NCBI RefSeq assembly: GCF_902459725.1
Contig: NZ_CABPSH010000001.1
Span: forward strand, 558,001 to 622,000
Source: Pandoraea eparura
GTDB lineage: Bacteria; Pseudomonadota; Gammaproteobacteria; Burkholderiales; Burkholderiaceae
Length of the DNA: 64,000 nt
Direction: 5' to 3'
Shown here: positions 26,897-35,390 of the stretch, piece by piece
Layout of the letters: every line of letters begins with the position of its first letter
Numbering within the stretch: position 1 is the stretch's first letter
Notes under the pieces: model-generated
Database searches by the model: none
What the model was told of the DNA's origin: nothing
What the model saw: only the letters and a program-made list of their open reading frames with translations
Made by a program: the position numbers and the translations under genes

Positions 26897-28243
26897 TTAG
26901 TCCCTGAGCGGCAGGTGTGCGGTCTCGCGCGCGGCGAGGAGCGCGATGGCCGTGACGGCGAGCGCCGCCGTGACGTATAGCGACACCGAGATGGTCGTGC
27001 CAAATTCCTTGTACAGCGTCACGATGATGAGCGGGGCAAAGCCACCGCCGAGAATGCCGGCGAGCGTGTAGGCCAGCGACGAACCGGCGTAGCGCACCCG
27101 GGTCGGGAACTGCTCGGTGACGAAGGCAGCCTGCGGCCCGTACATGACCGCGTGAATCACCAGCCCGATGACCACGGACAGCACGATCAGCACGGGATGA
27201 GACGTATCGAGCAGCACGAAGAACCCATAGGCCCAGACCACCGCGCACAATACCCCAAACCCATACACCGGACGACGGCCGAGCTTGTCGGACAGCGCGC
27301 CGAACAGGGGCACCGTCAGCGCGTTGCATGCAGTGCCCACCAGCACCGCCGTGAGCGCAAGCGGACGCGACAGGTGCAGCGTGCCCGTCACATAGGTCAG
27401 CGTGAAGACGACCATCAGCGCATAAAGCACGTCCGAGCCGATGCGCGAGCCGCCGGCCACCAGCAGGTTGCGCCAGTGCGAACGGAACACGTCGGCAATC
27501 GGCATGTCCGCCTGACGCGCCGAGTGCTGTATCGCTTCGAACATCGGCGTCTCCTCCACGCCGCGACGCACCCACAGACCGAAGCCGACCAGCACGAGGC
27601 TCAGCAGGAACGGCAGGCGCCAGCCCCATGCGAGGAAGTCGTCGGGCGAAATCGATAGCGTGATGAGCGCGATGAGGCCGGTCGCGATCAGCGTGCCGAA
27701 CGACGGGCCGACCTGCGTCCACGACGCATTCAGACCGCGCTTGCGCTGATCGCCATGCTCGACCGACAGCAGCACCGCCCCGGCCCATTCCCCCCCCAGC
27801 GCGACGCCTTGCACGAAGCGCAGGGCGACGAGCAGCACCGGGCTCCAGATGCCGATCGACGCGTACGTCGGCAGCAAGCCCATCAGGCCGGTGGTCAGGC
27901 CCATCACCACGAGCGTGAGCACCAGCACCGCGCGCCGCCCGATCTTGTCGCCCAGGTTGCCGAACACGAAGCCGCCGAGCGGTCGCGAGACATAACCCAC
28001 GGCATAGGTCGACAGCGCGAGGATGGTGCCGACCAACGGATCGACCGACGGGAAGAACAGATGGTTGAAGACCAGCGCGGCCAGCGTGTTGTAGACGGTG
28101 AAGTCATACCACTCGAGCGTGGTGCCCACCATGCTGGCCGTCGCGAGGCGGCCCTTGTTCGCGCGCGGATTCGCGGTAGCTGAGGTGGCGGAAGAGGCGA
28201 CGTCGGCTGGTCGAGCGTCGCGCGTATCGGAATAGGTGGTCAT
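26897..28243 (-). CDS. MHS family major facilitator transporter
   Basis: 448 residues from ATG 28243 (GGAG six bases upstream); the open frame to 28414 lacks family similarity. Metabolite:H+ symporter features are clear: TTLEWYDFTVYNTLAALVF, RPLGGFVFGNLGDKIGRR (loop 2-3), RFVQGVALGGEWAGAVLL and EQFPTRVRYAGSSLAY. Such proteins take up organic acids, betaines or aromatic acids by proton symport. A small protein of unknown function is encoded 64 bases downstream in reading order reversed (upstream at 28308), likely in the same transcript. Confidence 0.92.
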   Translation of the reverse strand: MTTYSDTRDARPADVASSATSATANPRANKGRLATASMVGTTLEWYDFTVYNTLAALVFNHLFFPSVDPLVGTILALSTYAVGYVSRPLGGFVFGNLGDKIGRRAVLVLTLVVMGLTTGLMGLLPTYASIGIWSPVLLVALRFVQGVALGGEWAGAVLLSVEHGDQRKRGLNASWTQVGPSFGTLIATGLIALITLSISPDDFLAWGWRLPFLLSLVLVGFGLWVRRGVEETPMFEAIQHSARQADMPIADVFRSHWRNLLVAGGSRIGSDVLYALMVVFTLTYVTGTLHLSRPLALTAVLVGTACNALTVPLFGALSDKLGRRPVYGFGVLCAVVWAYGFFVLLDTSHPVLIVLSVVIGLVIHAVMYGPQAAFVTEQFPTRVRYAGSSLAYTLAGILGGGFAPLIIVTLYKEFGTTISVSLYVTAALAVTAIALLAARETAHLPLRD

Positions 28244-28307
28244 GGAGGTCTCCAGGGGGGCGCGAGATCGACCGGATGGCCCGATCCCGCAAGAGGATGG
28301 CGGGACG

Positions 28308-28961
28308 TCAGTCGTCGTTGGCGCCGAGACGCCACAGCATGGCGAAGCGGGTGACCTCGCCGGCCGGCACCCCGTAGGCAGCGGCGAGCGTTTGCGCAGC
28401 GGTGTGCACGGCATCGGGATCTGTGCCTTCGATCAGCACGACGGCATCGGCGGGCGGCAGCGGCGCGTCCTTGGCGGTGAGCGAGACGGACAGCGTCGGC
28501 ACGGTGACCTGCAGCGTGGCGCGCACGATGCCGTCGCCCTGGGCGAGTTCGGCAAGCTGCGCGCCGAGACGCGCATGCGCCTGGGCAACGACAGCCTCGC
28601 TCAGCACGAACATGGCCAGCATGCCGCCCTGGCCTTCGCCCGCCTCGATATCGAGCGTGCCCACACGACGCTGCGTGCCCTGCATGCGCGCGAAGTTGCG
28701 CAGCGACCATTCGGTCTGATGCTGGAAGGCCTGGGCGTAGGGTTCGCTGGTAAAGACGCCGGCATCCCGCGTGCAGTAAAGCGCCAGGTAGGGGCGCGCG
28801 CAGTCGTGCAGGGCCTTGAAGCGACGGGCGAACTGGAAACCCGGAATCGCCACTCGCTCCTGCATGTGTTCGCGGTCGTACCAGCGGTTGAAGTCCGCCT
28901 CGAAGGCCGGATCGATATTCGTCCAAATGCAGAGTTGGGCGCGGGGGGCAGTCACAGTCAT
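28308..28961 (-). CDS. Conserved protein with EthD/DUF4286-like ferredoxin fold, function unknown
   Basis: 217 residues from ATG 28961; ATG 28973 is possible. The sequence reads as two related halves: FNRWYDREHMQERVAIPGF, then ARRFKALHDCARPYLALY in the first, and a weaker copy after residue 115. This W-Y-x-x-E-H ... PGF-x-x-A-R-R pattern is seen in EthD/DUF4286-type dimeric alpha/beta-barrel proteins, which include small oxygenases and binding proteins. It lies upstream of the MHS transporter on the same strand (64 bases), and a LysR gene follows behind it, so it may act on the imported compound. No defined activity can be assigned. Confidence 0.65.
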   Translation of the reverse strand: MTVTAPRAQLCIWTNIDPAFEADFNRWYDREHMQERVAIPGFQFARRFKALHDCARPYLALYCTRDAGVFTSEPYAQAFQHQTEWSLRNFARMQGTQRRVGTLDIEAGEGQGGMLAMFVLSEAVVAQAHARLGAQLAELAQGDGIVRATLQVTVPTLSVSLTAKDAPLPPADAVVLIEGTDPDAVHTAAQTLAAAYGVPAGEVTRFAMLWRLGANDD

Positions 28962-29177
28962 GAGGCATTCCATCGGTATTGACAATCGGGAGGCCGAACA
29001 ACACGTCATGCGCGCGGGTCGACCGTCTTGCCGAGTGTGCAAAACGAGGGAAAACGCGTCCAACAAGAAATCAAATTCGCCGCGACAGAAAATTCTTATG
29101 AGCGACGCCAAACCGTTGCCGCGCTGGGTTTGCGCGTAGGTGGCAGCGGTGCCGAGAAAGGATCGCGCGCCGAAGGC

Positions 29178-30131
29178 TCAGGACTCGGCGGCCCCCCAGG
29201 CCGGGGCGGTCATGGCGGCGGCGGGCGGGATGGCGATGTCCGGTCCCATGTTCAAGGCGAATTCGCTGGCCGTGCGTTGCGCCAGACGCGCCACGTTTTC
29301 GGCGAGCAGCGCGCCGGTTCGGAATGAGCCGACGAGCGGTAAATTGGGGAAATTGGCGTTCACGCGCAGCAGATGCAGGCTGTGCTCGCCGAGTTCGCGC
29401 TGAATGATGGCCGGCGGCAACATTGCCACGCCGAAGCCGTCCGCGACCAGCCGGATGATGGCCGCGACCGACGTCATGCAGTTCACGCGCACCGGCCGCT
29501 CGGCCGCGACCGAGAACATGCGCTCGAGCGTCTTGTGCGGGCCGGAGTTGCGCGAAAAGCTCACCAGCGGGTACGCCGCCAGATCGGCCACGTCGAGCGT
29601 TTCGCCCTCCAGATTGAGCTTCGGGCTCGCCACCCAGCGCATCGGGAATTCGGCCAGCGGCAAATTCTCGATGCCGGCACCGTGCTGCACGTCGGTTTGC
29701 AGCACGAGGTCGAGCGTGCCGGCTTCGAGCTGCTTGCAGAGATTGATAGTCGTCTCGCTGGTGACCTCGATCTCGAGCTGCGGATATTCGCGGTGAATCC
29801 GCGCGGCCAGGTCCGGGAACCAGCTATGCACGATCGACTCGACCACACCGATCTTGAGCACGCCCGGCGGCATGTCCGGGTCGGTCAGCTCGCGTTTCAT
29901 TTCCTGACCGAGCATGACGATGCGCTCCGCGTACGCCAACGCCTTCTGCCCCGCCGCCGTGAGCGTGACCTCCCGGGCGCTGCGATCGAACAGCCGTACC
30001 CCGAAGCTCTGCTCCAACGACGCGATCCGGCTGGACACGCCTGCCTGCGTGGTGTGCAGACGTTCGGCCGTGAGACGGAAGTTACGCAGCTTGGCAAGCC
30101 AGACGAAGGTTTCGAGAAAGCGAAGATTCAT
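29178..30131 (-). CDS. LysR family transcriptional regulator
   Basis: 317 residues. The N-terminal helix-turn-helix is plain: MNLRFLETFVWLAKLRNFR, LHTTQAGVSSRIASLEQSFG and RLFDRSAREVTLTAAGQK. The effector domain follows. It is encoded directly upstream of, and on the same strand as, the EthD-like protein and the MHS transporter (216 bases from its stop to the next start), so it probably controls them. Upstream of its start lies the heptanucleotide array at 30245-30335. Confidence 0.92.
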   Translation of the reverse strand: MNLRFLETFVWLAKLRNFRLTAERLHTTQAGVSSRIASLEQSFGVRLFDRSAREVTLTAAGQKALAYAERIVMLGQEMKRELTDPDMPPGVLKIGVVESIVHSWFPDLAARIHREYPQLEIEVTSETTINLCKQLEAGTLDLVLQTDVQHGAGIENLPLAEFPMRWVASPKLNLEGETLDVADLAAYPLVSFSRNSGPHKTLERMFSVAAERPVRVNCMTSVAAIIRLVADGFGVAMLPPAIIQRELGEHSLHLLRVNANFPNLPLVGSFRTGALLAENVARLAQRTASEFALNMGPDIAIPPAAAMTAPAWGAAES

Positions 30132-30244
30132 GCGGCGTGACAGGGGGCGAAGACGGCGGTAACTGGGGGCGTGAGGGCTGGCGCTGCCCCGATTTTAGCG
30201 GGAACAGAAAAACCGCATGCGGAAGGGCAGTGCGAGCAGCGGGT

Positions 30245-30335
30245 GGCTGGCGGCTGGCGGCTGGCGGCTGGCGGCTGGCGGCTGGTGGCTGGTGGCTGGT
30301 GGCTGGTGGCTGGTGGCTGGTGGCTGGTGGCTGGC
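30245..30335. repeat. Heptanucleotide tandem array (GGCTGGC/GGCTGGT)
   Basis: Thirteen contiguous 7-bp units: five GGCTGGC, seven GGCTGGT and a final GGCTGGC. The two unit types lie in blocks, which suggests successive expansions. It sits in the 401-base gap 30132-30532 between the LysR start and the next small gene; nothing else in that gap looks genic. Frames read through it give only Pro-Pro-Ala-Thr-Ser-His-Gln-like repeats. Confidence 0.92.
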
Positions 30336-30532
30336 ATTGGGACGTGTTGTTACGTCCTTGCGTTCCCGTCGTGTTTCGTTTCCGTAACGTTTTACGCCGT
30401 GTGTCGACGGCGAGCATTGCCCAGGCCCTTACAAATCATGGACTTAATCAGCCCAGAAGGATTGGCATGGGATTTGCTCGATCTCTTGCAACGGCCCGAC
30501 GAGGCCGGAGGGCCGAATTTCTGGAGACTGTC

Positions 30533-30745
30533 ATGGCAACCGCCCATTTCCGCCGACCGCATCCGACCGTGGAACTCGCGCGCTGTGTGTTCCGGCAGCA
30601 TTACATACGCATCATGCAGGCCGATCAGCCGGGCAACTATGCGGTGCTGGTCGATGTGTGGCCCATGGATGGCCGGACGTTCACCAGCATCGATCAGGCC
30701 AAGCACGCCGCCATGCTGTTCATCCGCGAGATGGAAAGCGACTGA
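30533..30745 (+). CDS. Small protein of unknown function (70 residues)
   Basis: 70 residues from ATG 30533, with GGAG six bases upstream, a convincing ribosome site. The open frame extends further upstream only through the heptamer array. No signal peptide or membrane segment; composition is that of a soluble protein, with NYAVLVDVWPMDGRTFTSI forming a likely beta-rich centre. I do not recognise the family. The next small gene begins 62 bases later on the same strand. Confidence 0.6.
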   Translation: MATAHFRRPHPTVELARCVFRQHYIRIMQADQPGNYAVLVDVWPMDGRTFTSIDQAKHAAMLFIREMESD

Positions 30746-30807
30746 GTCCACGTAAGCGATTCCGCGCCAGCGGCCCTGGCGCGGCCAACGAGACGAGACC
30801 CTCATTC

Positions 30808-31155
30808 ATGAAACATTACGCCACCCGCCACAGCGCCGCCGAGCGCCATGTTCTCTCCGCCGTCCCGCGCTCGGTTGCCCGTCAGCCAGTCGTGCTGGAC
30901 CCTGCGGGCGACCCGTATGCCCGGGTCGCCGTCGAAGCCTACGCCGAGGCCTGTGCCCATGAGCAACCGTGGCTGGCCGAGGCCCTGCAACGTCAATATC
31001 AGTTGAGCGGCGGTACCCCGTCGAGCGCCGCCGCCCTCTGGCGCGCGTTTCACGAGGCACAGCAACTGGCCCGCGAAGGGCAGTCGTACGACGAAGCCGC
31101 CTGGACTCACGTGGCGCTGCATCTGTGCGGCGTGCTGGGGGCAATGAATCTGTAG
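30808..31155 (+). CDS. Small protein of unknown function (115 residues)
   Basis: 115 residues from ATG 30808. The N-terminal 40 residues are polar (MKHYATRHSAAERHVLSAVP); the remainder is predicted helical, with YAEACAHEQPWLAEALQRQY and AAALWRAFHEAQQLAREG. No membrane segment, signal peptide or known motif. The codon pattern (high third-position GC) supports a real gene. It follows another unknown small gene and precedes an O-antigen ligase-like gene by 119 bases. Confidence 0.6.
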   Translation: MKHYATRHSAAERHVLSAVPRSVARQPVVLDPAGDPYARVAVEAYAEACAHEQPWLAEALQRQYQLSGGTPSSAAALWRAFHEAQQLAREGQSYDEAAWTHVALHLCGVLGAMNL

Positions 31156-31274
31156 TCTTCGGGACAAGCGTCGCTCGCAACCCGATTTCAGGCGGAGGAC
31201 GCAAAACCCGACCGTCGGGGACTGTTTCTGGCATACTTCTCGCTAATTTTTAGCAGAGCTGCCCTCAGTACCTC

Positions 31275-32591
31275 ATGCCCCTCACTTCGACGTTGCCGTC
31301 CAGCATTCGACGGCGAGCGGTTACATCGATTCTAGGTGCATTGCTTCTTCTCTTTCCCGCTGCGACGCTAGTCGTACCTCGCGGGGGAAACGTCGTGATG
31401 TTCCTTCTGCTCGCGTGCAGTCTTTACGTGCTTGTCGCCGACGCGAGAACGCCATTGCCCAGGCCCTCGGCGACGGTCGTGCCGCGTCACGCCCTGACTG
31501 CCCTCACCATCGCGCTCTGCCTGCCGTTTGCTGCCGTGATGCTGAGCGAGTTGATCCACGGGCATGTCGCCGGCAACACGCTTGACTCGCCCTCCCGGTT
31601 TCTGATCGCGATCGTGCTCATGTTCGCGTTGCGGCGTTTGAGTGAGAACCTACCCGCCTGGGTGTCGTTCGGTTTGCCCATCGGAGCCTTCGCGGCAGCG
31701 GTGATGGCGTCGTATACGGTCATCGAATTCGCGGCTCGGGCAGAGAGTAGCTTCCTGAATCCGATTCATTTCGGTGACATTGCCTTGCTGCTGGGGGTGC
31801 TGTCGGCGCTCTCGATCAATTGGCTCAAACGCGACCACGTGATGGGGGTCATCATCAAACTGGCCGGCGCGTTGGCAGGCGGTTATGCGTCGTGGGCCAG
31901 TCTGTCGCGGGGGGGCTGGATTGCGCTACCGGTGATGGTCATCTTGTGCATCTGGATCGGCGGTAAAGCGCTGAATCGAAACGCACGCTGGGCGGCGATC
32001 GTCGTGCTGTGTGCCGCAATTGTGTTGCCCATCGGCCTCTCGCAGACCGTTCGCACTCGAATGTTCACGGATATTTCGCTCGATTTGTCGAACATGGCAA
32101 AGGGGCAACCCGATTCATCGGTTGGCATCCGGCTGGAATTGTACAAGGCAGCCCTTATCCTCATTGGCCAAAACCCCGCCATGGGATTAGGCGCGCACGG
32201 CTTCCACGATGCCATGGCGCCGATGGCAGAAAAAGGCATCATCACGCCAACGGCGGCTGAACTGGGACGTGGCGAAGTCCACAACCAGATCCTTGCCTAC
32301 ACGGTCGACTATGGCATCGGCGGCCTTATCGCCATGCTTGCCGTGTATTTGGTGCCGGCCTGGTTCTTCATCCTGTGTATTCGCCATGGAGACAAACGAG
32401 CCCGCCGCACCGGTCTGCTCGGCTTGCTCACCGCCGTGGCGTTCTTCATCTTTGGGCTGACCGTGGAGACATTCAATCTCAAGGTCACGACCGCGTTTTA
32501 TGCGACGATGCTGGCGATATTCGCCGCCATTGCCTGCCCGGCGAGATCGAAAAGCGCAGAAACTGCGGCCACCTCACCTGAGCGCAAATAA
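31275..32591 (+). CDS. O-antigen ligase family protein (WaaL/Wzy_C type)
   Basis: 438 residues with about ten to twelve membrane segments. The Wzy_C-type region holds the large periplasmic loop with SVGIRLELYKAALILIGQNP, GLGAHGFHDAM and RGEVHNQILAYTVDYG, including the arginine and histidine typical of O-antigen ligases. WaaL joins undecaprenyl-linked O-antigen to the lipid A-core at the periplasmic face. The region looks less GC-rich than its neighbours, as is common for surface polysaccharide genes. A family 2 glycosyltransferase follows after 17 bases, so the two likely form an operon. Confidence 0.87.
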   Translation: MPLTSTLPSSIRRRAVTSILGALLLLFPAATLVVPRGGNVVMFLLLACSLYVLVADARTPLPRPSATVVPRHALTALTIALCLPFAAVMLSELIHGHVAGNTLDSPSRFLIAIVLMFALRRLSENLPAWVSFGLPIGAFAAAVMASYTVIEFAARAESSFLNPIHFGDIALLLGVLSALSINWLKRDHVMGVIIKLAGALAGGYASWASLSRGGWIALPVMVILCIWIGGKALNRNARWAAIVVLCAAIVLPIGLSQTVRTRMFTDISLDLSNMAKGQPDSSVGIRLELYKAALILIGQNPAMGLGAHGFHDAMAPMAEKGIITPTAAELGRGEVHNQILAYTVDYGIGGLIAMLAVYLVPAWFFILCIRHGDKRARRTGLLGLLTAVAFFIFGLTVETFNLKVTTAFYATMLAIFAAIACPARSKSAETAATSPERK

Positions 32592-32608
32592 CCGCCCGCC
32601 GCCCCCTC

Positions 32609-33502
32609 ATGCTAAGCATCCTGATTCCCACCTGGAACAACCTGCCTTTTCTGAAGCTGTGCATCGATAGCGTTCGCCGTCACTCCGGCGAAGCGCACGA
32701 GATCCTCGTTCACGTCAACGACGGGAGCGACGGCACGCTGGCATGGGTTCGGGAACAGGGGTTGCGTCACACCCACAGCGTCGGCAACGTGGGGGTCTGC
32801 CTGGCGTTGAATCAGCTCGCGCCGCTGGCATCGCACGACCAGTTGCTCTTCCTGAACGACGACATGTTCGTCACCCCCGGCTGGGACACCGCGCTCATCG
32901 ACGCCGCGCGAGCCCTCGACACGCCGATCTATTACCTCTCGTCGGTGATGATCGAACCGAACGCCGGGGCCAGCAAACAGGTCGTATCGCAGGATTTCGG
33001 CACGACCACACAAACGTTTGACGAAGCCGCCCTGCTCGCCTTCGCCGCCTCGCTGAACCGCGACGACGTCAATGGCGTGCCGACGCAACCCACGCTCGTG
33101 AGCCGCAGTCTGTGGCATCTGGTGGGCGGCTACAGCATCGAATTCGGGCCGGGCATGAGCAGCGACGACGACTTCCTGATGAAGTTGTGGCTCGTCGGCT
33201 GCCGTACGTTCCGCATCGTGGGCAAGAGCGTCGTCTATCACTTCGGCTGCCGCTCGACAGGCCGTGTCGTGAAAAATCGCGGCAGTCGCGAGTTTCTGAT
33301 GAAGTGGGGCATGACCCAGGCCGAGTTCAAGCGCGACTACCTCGATCTGGCCGGCACGCCGGCCGGCGCCTCGCTCCCCAACGTCCCCCGCCCGAGCGGC
33401 AAGAGCCGCATCAAGCGCGCGCTGCATGGCAGCAAGCCCTATCCGCTCGAGGATCTCGAGCGCTGGGACGCGAATGTGCCGCGGCACCTGAAGCTCGACT
33501 GA
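32609..33502 (+). CDS. Glycosyltransferase family 2
   Basis: 297 residues. The GT-A start MLSILIPTWNNLPFLKLCID is followed by EILVHVNDGSDGTLAWV, then the D-x-D-like LLFLNDDMFVTPGWD near residue 85-100, and MSSDDDFLMKLWLVGC further on, the usual acidic base region. It should transfer a sugar from a nucleotide donor in the cytoplasm, probably for lipopolysaccharide core or O-chain, given the ligase gene immediately upstream. The donor and acceptor cannot be read. Confidence 0.9.
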   Translation: MLSILIPTWNNLPFLKLCIDSVRRHSGEAHEILVHVNDGSDGTLAWVREQGLRHTHSVGNVGVCLALNQLAPLASHDQLLFLNDDMFVTPGWDTALIDAARALDTPIYYLSSVMIEPNAGASKQVVSQDFGTTTQTFDEAALLAFAASLNRDDVNGVPTQPTLVSRSLWHLVGGYSIEFGPGMSSDDDFLMKLWLVGCRTFRIVGKSVVYHFGCRSTGRVVKNRGSREFLMKWGMTQAEFKRDYLDLAGTPAGASLPNVPRPSGKSRIKRALHGSKPYPLEDLERWDANVPRHLKLD

Positions 33503-33603
33503 GCCGCCCGGTCAACGCCACTCCGGCGGCTGACGCGCGTCAGCCGCCGTGCTTGAATCTCGCTCGACTGCGCTGAGATGCCGGATATCCAGCCATCAGC
33601 GCA

Positions 33604-33774
33604 TCAGTGTCGCGGGTGACGAATCCTCTCCCACGCGTGTTCGACGCGCTGCACCGCGCGATGATCGGGGTGGCGCGTCCACCACAGGCCGAGCTCCCAC
33701 ACCATCCCGGCCAGCAGCAGGATCACGGCCAGCGCGCCGATCGTGTACCACATCTCACCGAATGAAGTTGTCAT
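33604..33774 (-). CDS. Small single-pass membrane protein
   Basis: 56 residues from ATG 33774, with GGGAGG five bases upstream. One membrane segment (MWYTIGALAVILLLAGMVWELGL-like stretch, residues 8-30) is followed by a basic tail (WWTRHPDHRAVQRVEHAWER). No family recognised. It is on the same strand as the YeiH-type gene, 130 bases downstream of it, with a terminator-like hairpin between, so it probably has its own promoter. Confidence 0.65.
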   Translation of the reverse strand: MTTSFGEMWYTIGALAVILLLAGMVWELGLWWTRHPDHRAVQRVEHAWERIRHPRH

Positions 33775-33793
33775 GACCGCCTCCCGAAAAGGC

Positions 33794-33822
33794 ATCACGG
33801 ACGACCGTCGGCCGTCCGTGAT
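33794..33822. terminator. Terminator hairpin after the YeiH-type gene
   Basis: Stem ATCACGGACG (33794-33803) / CGTCCGTGAT (33813-33822) with a 9-base loop. On the minus strand it is followed by GCCTTTTCGG, and on the plus strand by TGCATTTT. Confidence 0.7.
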
Positions 33823-33904
33823 TGCATTTTAGGCGACGGAGCCCGGCTTGCCCGCCGGATCGGCCCTACCCGGGCACGACGTCCACCGTCGACCGCTGGG
33901 CGCG

Positions 33905-34957
33905 TCAGAGCTGGCCCATCATCAGTTGCACCACGAGGCTGCTCACCGACACGGCGGCCCACACGCCGAGTCCCAGCAAGATGGGACGCACACCGGTCGA
34001 TGCCATGCGACGCAGGTTGGACGACAGGCCGATGGCCGTGAGGGCGACGATGATCAGGAACTCCGCGGCGTCGTGAATCCAGGGTTGCAGCTCGGCCGGC
34101 ACCAAGCCCGCTGTGCGAGCCCCCGAGGCGACCAGGAAGCCGAGGATGAACCACGGGAAGATGCGGGCGAGGCTGAAGTTGCCGGCCCCGGCACGCTTGG
34201 CGCGGTACGCCACGATCGCGGCCAGCGTCAGGCAGATCGGGATGATCAGCGTGGCACGCGTGAGCTTGACGATGGTCGCGTAATCACCCGCGGCCTTGCT
34301 GTAGCTGTAGCCGGCCGCCACCACCGACGACGTATCGTTGATCGCCGTGCCCGCCCACATGCCGAACCCCAGATCCGACAGATGCAGCAGGTGGCCGAGC
34401 ATTGGGAATAGCACCACGGCCGCGATATTGAACAGGAAGATGGTCGAGATCGCGAACGCCGTTTCGTGGTCGTCCGGCTTGACGATCGGGGTGACGGCGG
34501 CAATCGCCGATCCGCCACAGATGGCCGTGCCAATGCCGATGAGCAGCTTGAGCTTGCCGCCGACACCCAGCGCGCGGCCCAGCCCCCAGGCCGACAACCC
34601 TGCGGCGGTGACCGTCACGGCCGTGACGGCCAGAGACTCCAGCCCCGTATGCGCCACTTGCGACAGGCTCAGGCCGAAGCCGAGGGCGATGATCGACCAC
34701 TGAAGCACGTACTTGGAAGCGAACCGGATGCCCGCTTCATAACGTGCACCGGGGGCGAACACGTTGCGAACGACGATGCCGAGCAGAATGCCGAACACCG
34801 GACCGCCGACCAGCGGCATCTGGCGCCCGAGCAACAGGGCGACAAACGCGATGACGGTCGAGAGGATCAGACCGGCCCACGGATTCTGCCGGTCCGGCAC
34901 CAACGCGTTATGACGGCTGGCCGTGGGGGGGTGAGTCGTATCGGTTTTCGTTGTCAT
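33905..34957 (-). CDS. YeiH family putative sulfate exporter
   Basis: 350 residues from ATG 34957; a GTG at 34966 is open but AGAGGAG would overlap it, whereas the spacing to 34957 is normal. About ten membrane segments. The family motifs GPVFGILLGIVVRN, IGTAICGGSAIAAVTPI and WAGTAINDTSSVVAAGYSY are clear. YeiH/UPF0324 proteins are proposed sulfonate/sulfate exporters, often controlled by a CysB-like LysR protein; none is adjacent here. A 7-bp-arm dyad at 35032-35054 lies upstream and could be that regulator's site. Confidence 0.88.
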   Translation of the reverse strand: MTTKTDTTHPPTASRHNALVPDRQNPWAGLILSTVIAFVALLLGRQMPLVGGPVFGILLGIVVRNVFAPGARYEAGIRFASKYVLQWSIIALGFGLSLSQVAHTGLESLAVTAVTVTAAGLSAWGLGRALGVGGKLKLLIGIGTAICGGSAIAAVTPIVKPDDHETAFAISTIFLFNIAAVVLFPMLGHLLHLSDLGFGMWAGTAINDTSSVVAAGYSYSKAAGDYATIVKLTRATLIIPICLTLAAIVAYRAKRAGAGNFSLARIFPWFILGFLVASGARTAGLVPAELQPWIHDAAEFLIIVALTAIGLSSNLRRMASTGVRPILLGLGVWAAVSVSSLVVQLMMGQL

Positions 34958-35031
34958 TGCGGCCACTCCTCTGGAATGACTACAAGTCTACGAACGTCGC
35001 TTCAATAATAAAAATCGCTATATCAGATACG

Positions 35032-35054
35032 AATTATCCAAAAATACGATAATT
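35032..35054. promoter_or_regulatory. AT-rich dyad upstream of the YeiH-type gene
   Basis: AATTATC (35032-35038) and GATAATT (35048-35054) are exact inverted arms separated by 9 bases, a geometry typical of LysR-type sites. The whole stretch 34990-35060 is markedly AT-rich and is the likely promoter region of the YeiH-type gene, 75 bases away. It lies in the 433-base gap 34958-35390. Confidence 0.55.
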
Positions 35055-35140
35055 TACCCGTGCGCACCGAACACCCTGAATCGATGACCGTGTCCGATCC
35101 GCTTTGGGCTAGCCTTCGACCCACATTCGCCCCGCGTCCG

Positions 35141-35271
35141 CGCCGTGTTAGGGCCCTAGGTCCGTGTTAGGTCCATATTAGGTCCCCGTGTTGAGTCCTC
35201 GTTAAGCCTCGTTAAGCCTCGTTAGGCTCTCGTTAGGCCCTCGTTAGGCCCGTGATAGAGCCTGTACTAGG
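35141..35271. repeat. Degenerate 10-12-bp tandem array (CTCGTTAGGCC type)
   Basis: About eleven imperfect units, e.g. CCGTGTTAGGT, CCTCGTTAAG (twice), CTCGTTAGGCC (twice) and CGTGATAGAGCC, run head to tail. The units share a TTAGG core and vary from 10 to 12 bases. It lies in the gap 34958-35390 just before the isomerase gene. No gene-like sequence is present in it. Confidence 0.75.
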
Positions 35272-35390
35272 CATGCTTCCGGTCGGTTCGTGGACGATGT
35301 CTCCCATGCAAGCCTCGGCGCCGGACCGCTACACTCTGCAAAGCCACCGAGAAGCGTCGATCAGAACCTCTACCCCGGAGACCGTGCCTC

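Noticed and set aside
24664-27003. 779-codon minus-strand open frame opposite the hybrid kinase
   Set aside because: Shadow of the kinase gene; also runs through the terminator hairpin at 26838.
30128-30417. Open frames reading through the heptamer array (Pro-Ala-Thr-Ser-His-Gln repeats)
   Set aside because: They arise because a 7-base unit without stops is open in several frames; no start signal or similarity.
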